Source: RBG-16-66-20 sp035517595 (lineage in GTDB: Bacteria; Pseudomonadota; Gammaproteobacteria; Burkholderiales; SG8-39). From it: a stretch of DNA of 8,197 nt. Position 1 is the stretch's first letter; each line of letters begins with the position of its first letter. Both the position numbers and the translations under genes were made by a program. The notes beneath the pieces were generated by a model. The model was not told where the DNA came from and searched no databases. It saw only the letters and a program-made list of their open reading frames with translations. Location: assembly GCA_035517595.1 (NCBI GenBank), contig DATIYN010000215.1, positions 1 through 8,197 of the forward strand. The letters are read 5' to 3'. This document shows positions 6,987 to 8,197 of this stretch, in pieces.

Positions 6987-7763
6987 CTACCTCAGCGCCC
7001 CGAGCAGCTGCGGAAAGACCCTCGGCGTCGCGGCGGCGATCTCGCCCCTGTCGAGATAGCCTTCCTCGCCCGCGAGGTCGCCGACCAGCCCGCCGGCCTC
7101 CTGGATCATGAGCGCGCCCGCAGCCATGTCCCAGCTCGAGAGCCCCATCTCCCAGAAGGCGTCCATGCGCCCGCAGGCGACGTACGCGAGATCGAGGGCG
7201 GCGGAGCCGGCACGGCGCACGCCCGAGGCCGAGGTCATCACCGTGCGCAGCTGGCGCATGTAGAGCGTGAGCCGCGAGACCTCCTTGAACGGGAACCCGG
7301 TGCCGACCAGCGCCTCCTTCAGCTGCGCGCACTTCGAGACGCGCACGCGCCGGTCGTCGAGAAACGCGCCCGCGCCCCGGCTCGCGGTGAACAGCTCGTT
7401 GCGGCCGGGATCGTAGACAACGCCGTGCGCGGTCGTGCCGCGGTGCTGCACGGCGATCGACACGCAGTACTGCGGGAAGCCGTGGATGAAGTTCGTGGTG
7501 CCGTCGAGCGGGTCGATGATCCAGCGGTATTCCGACTTGCTGCGCTCGAGTGCGCCGGACTCCTCGCCGAGGATCGCGTGCTCCGGGTAGGCGGCGCGGA
7601 CGATGTCGATGATGGCCGCCTCGGCCGCGTGGTCGACCTGCGTCACGAAGTCGTTGGCACCCTTGGCGCGCACCTGCAGCGCGCCGCGATCGAGCGCCGC
7701 GCGGTTGATGATGCCGCCGGCGCGCCGCGCCGCCTTCACCGCCGTGTTGAGCAGGGGATGCAT
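6987..7763 (-). CDS. suhB: Inositol-1-monophosphatase family protein SuhB
   Basis: The family hydrolyses inositol-1-phosphate and related phosphate esters with magnesium. In E. coli SuhB also joins the NusA-containing rRNA antitermination complex, so a dual role is possible here. The 258-residue product (E. coli 267) opens MHPLLNTAVKAARRAG, like known SuhB proteins, which supports ATG 7763. Metal ligands align exactly with E. coli numbering: E67 in GEES, D84 and D87 in IDPLDGTTN (83-91), and D212 in SSWDMAAG. All catalytic residues are therefore present; only the C-terminal tail is slightly short. No ribosome binding site precedes the start, which lies 17 bp from the divergent trmJ start. It leads an operon with the downstream lipoprotein gene. 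The suhB/trmJ divergent neighbourhood is also found in E. coli. Confidence 0.95.
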   Translation of the reverse strand: MHPLLNTAVKAARRAGGIINRAALDRGALQVRAKGANDFVTQVDHAAEAAIIDIVRAAYPEHAILGEESGALERSKSEYRWIIDPLDGTTNFIHGFPQYCVSIAVQHRGTTAHGVVYDPGRNELFTASRGAGAFLDDRRVRVSKCAQLKEALVGTGFPFKEVSRLTLYMRQLRTVMTSASGVRRAGSAALDLAYVACGRMDAFWEMGLSSWDMAAGALMIQEAGGLVGDLAGEEGYLDRGEIAAATPRVFPQLLGALR

Positions 7764-7780
7764 CGGGCGCGTATTCTATT
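7764..7780. promoter_or_regulatory. 17-bp divergent suhB/trmJ start region with overlapping -10-like boxes
   Basis: Only 17 bp separate the two start codons. On the minus strand TAGAAT (7778-7773) matches TATAAT at five of six positions and ends 9 bases before the suhB ATG. On the plus strand TATTCT (7772-7777) matches at four of six and ends 3 bases before the trmJ ATG. If used, these would give transcripts beginning at or very near the start codons. Neither gene has a Shine-Dalgarno sequence at normal spacing, which fits leaderless or near-leaderless mRNAs. No -35 box is clear for either. Confidence 0.35.
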
Positions 7781-8197
7781 ATGGTGACTCGCTCCGCCGC
7801 GCGCATCGTGCTCTGCCGCCCGGGCCATCCGGGCAACATCGGCGCCGCCGCGCGCGCCATGAAGACGATGGGAATCGCCGACCTGCGGCTGGTGAATCCG
7901 GAGCGCTCGCCCGCGCCGGAAGACCGCTGGATGGCGACCAATGCCGTGGACGTGCTGCAGGGCGCGCTCGTGCACGAGCGTCTCGAGGAAGCGATCGGCG
8001 ATTGCGTGGCGGCGTTCGCGCTGTCGGCGCGCCCGCGCGAGTGGTCCACGCAGGTGCTCGATGCTCGGGCGGCTGCCGGACGCGCGCAGGAACTGCGCGG
8101 TCCGGTCGCCTTCGTGTTCGGCAACGAGCAGGCGGGCCTCACCAATGAAGAGATGCTCGCATGCCAGTACCTGGTGCACATCCCTGCGAACCCGGAG
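7781..8197 (+). CDS. trmJ: tRNA (cytidine/uridine-32-2'-O)-methyltransferase TrmJ (partial, N-terminal 139 residues)
   Basis: TrmJ uses S-adenosylmethionine to 2'-O-methylate position 32 in the anticodon loop of several tRNAs. The frame is open from ATG 7781 to the window edge. The 139 residues match the N-terminal half of the SPOUT (SpoU/TrmH) domain of E. coli TrmJ (246 residues). H-P-G-N-I-G-A at 16-22 is followed by R25 (E. coli R23) and AMKTMG. LVNP follows, and then VFGNEQAGLTNEE around 112-124, which is SPOUT motif 2. ANPE at 136-139 is the last visible piece, and motif 3 with the rest of the knot should lie beyond the edge. ATG 7781 is followed directly by GTG 7784, another possible start. 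No ribosome binding site is present within 20 bases upstream. It is divergent from suhB. Confidence 0.93.
   Translation, partial: MVTRSAARIVLCRPGHPGNIGAAARAMKTMGIADLRLVNPERSPAPEDRWMATNAVDVLQGALVHERLEEAIGDCVAAFALSARPREWSTQVLDARAAAGRAQELRGPVAFVFGNEQAGLTNEEMLACQYLVHIPANPE

Noticed and set aside
6361..8181. A 606-codon minus-strand frame spanning suhB, the lipoprotein gene and trmJ
   Set aside because: It runs out of frame through three genes with clear family motifs and has an arginine- and alanine-rich low-complexity product.
1..8197. CRISPR array, tRNA, insertion sequence ends, prophage or defence genes
   Set aside because: No direct repeats with spacers, tRNA-like cloverleaf, transposase, integrase or defence motifs were seen on either strand.

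Overview
The window is chromosomal DNA from a GC-rich proteobacterium, most likely a betaproteobacterium. This is inferred from E. coli-like GalE, MutS, SuhB and TrmJ proteins, strong GC preference at third codon positions, and two PAS/GGDEF/HD-GYP signalling proteins. The genus cannot be named. Coding density is very high: seven genes cover nearly everything and no gene-free stretch exceeds about 115 bases. There is no tRNA, rRNA, insertion sequence, prophage gene or CRISPR array, and no sign of recent transfer.

Layout from left to right: (1) 1-1566, minus strand, the first 522 residues of a three-PAS HD-GYP protein (cyclic di-GMP phosphodiesterase type), with the C-terminus outside the window. 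(2) 1680-4208, minus, full-length mismatch-repair ATPase mutS with no conventional start codon at the expected position. (3) 4216-5232, minus, UDP-glucose 4-epimerase galE, immediately upstream of and probably translationally coupled to mutS. (4) a 91-bp divergent promoter region with an inverted repeat. (5) 5324-6427, plus, a membrane-bound diguanylate cyclase with six predicted membrane segments and intact GGDEF and I-site. (6) 6438-6980, minus, an unnamed lipoprotein that looks like a circularly permuted NlpC/P60 (papain-like) enzyme. (7) 6987-7763, minus, suhB (inositol-1-monophosphatase family), 6 bp upstream of the lipoprotein gene. (8) 7781-8197, plus, the first 139 residues of the tRNA 2'-O-methyltransferase trmJ, divergent from suhB across only 17 bp.

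Three transcription blocks are likely: galE-mutS, possibly reading into the HD-GYP gene; the diguanylate cyclase alone; and suhB-lipoprotein, with trmJ leaving in the opposite direction. The suhB/trmJ divergent pair is also found in E. coli. A cyclic di-GMP synthase and a predicted cyclic di-GMP hydrolase lie on either side of galE-mutS, but no sequence evidence links them functionally.

I did not find a convincing new multi-gene system; most of the window is ordinary housekeeping and signalling DNA. The points most worth a second look are the lipoprotein, the RegB-like GGxxSPL loop in the cyclase, the mutS start overlapping the galE stop, and the very short suhB/trmJ promoter region.
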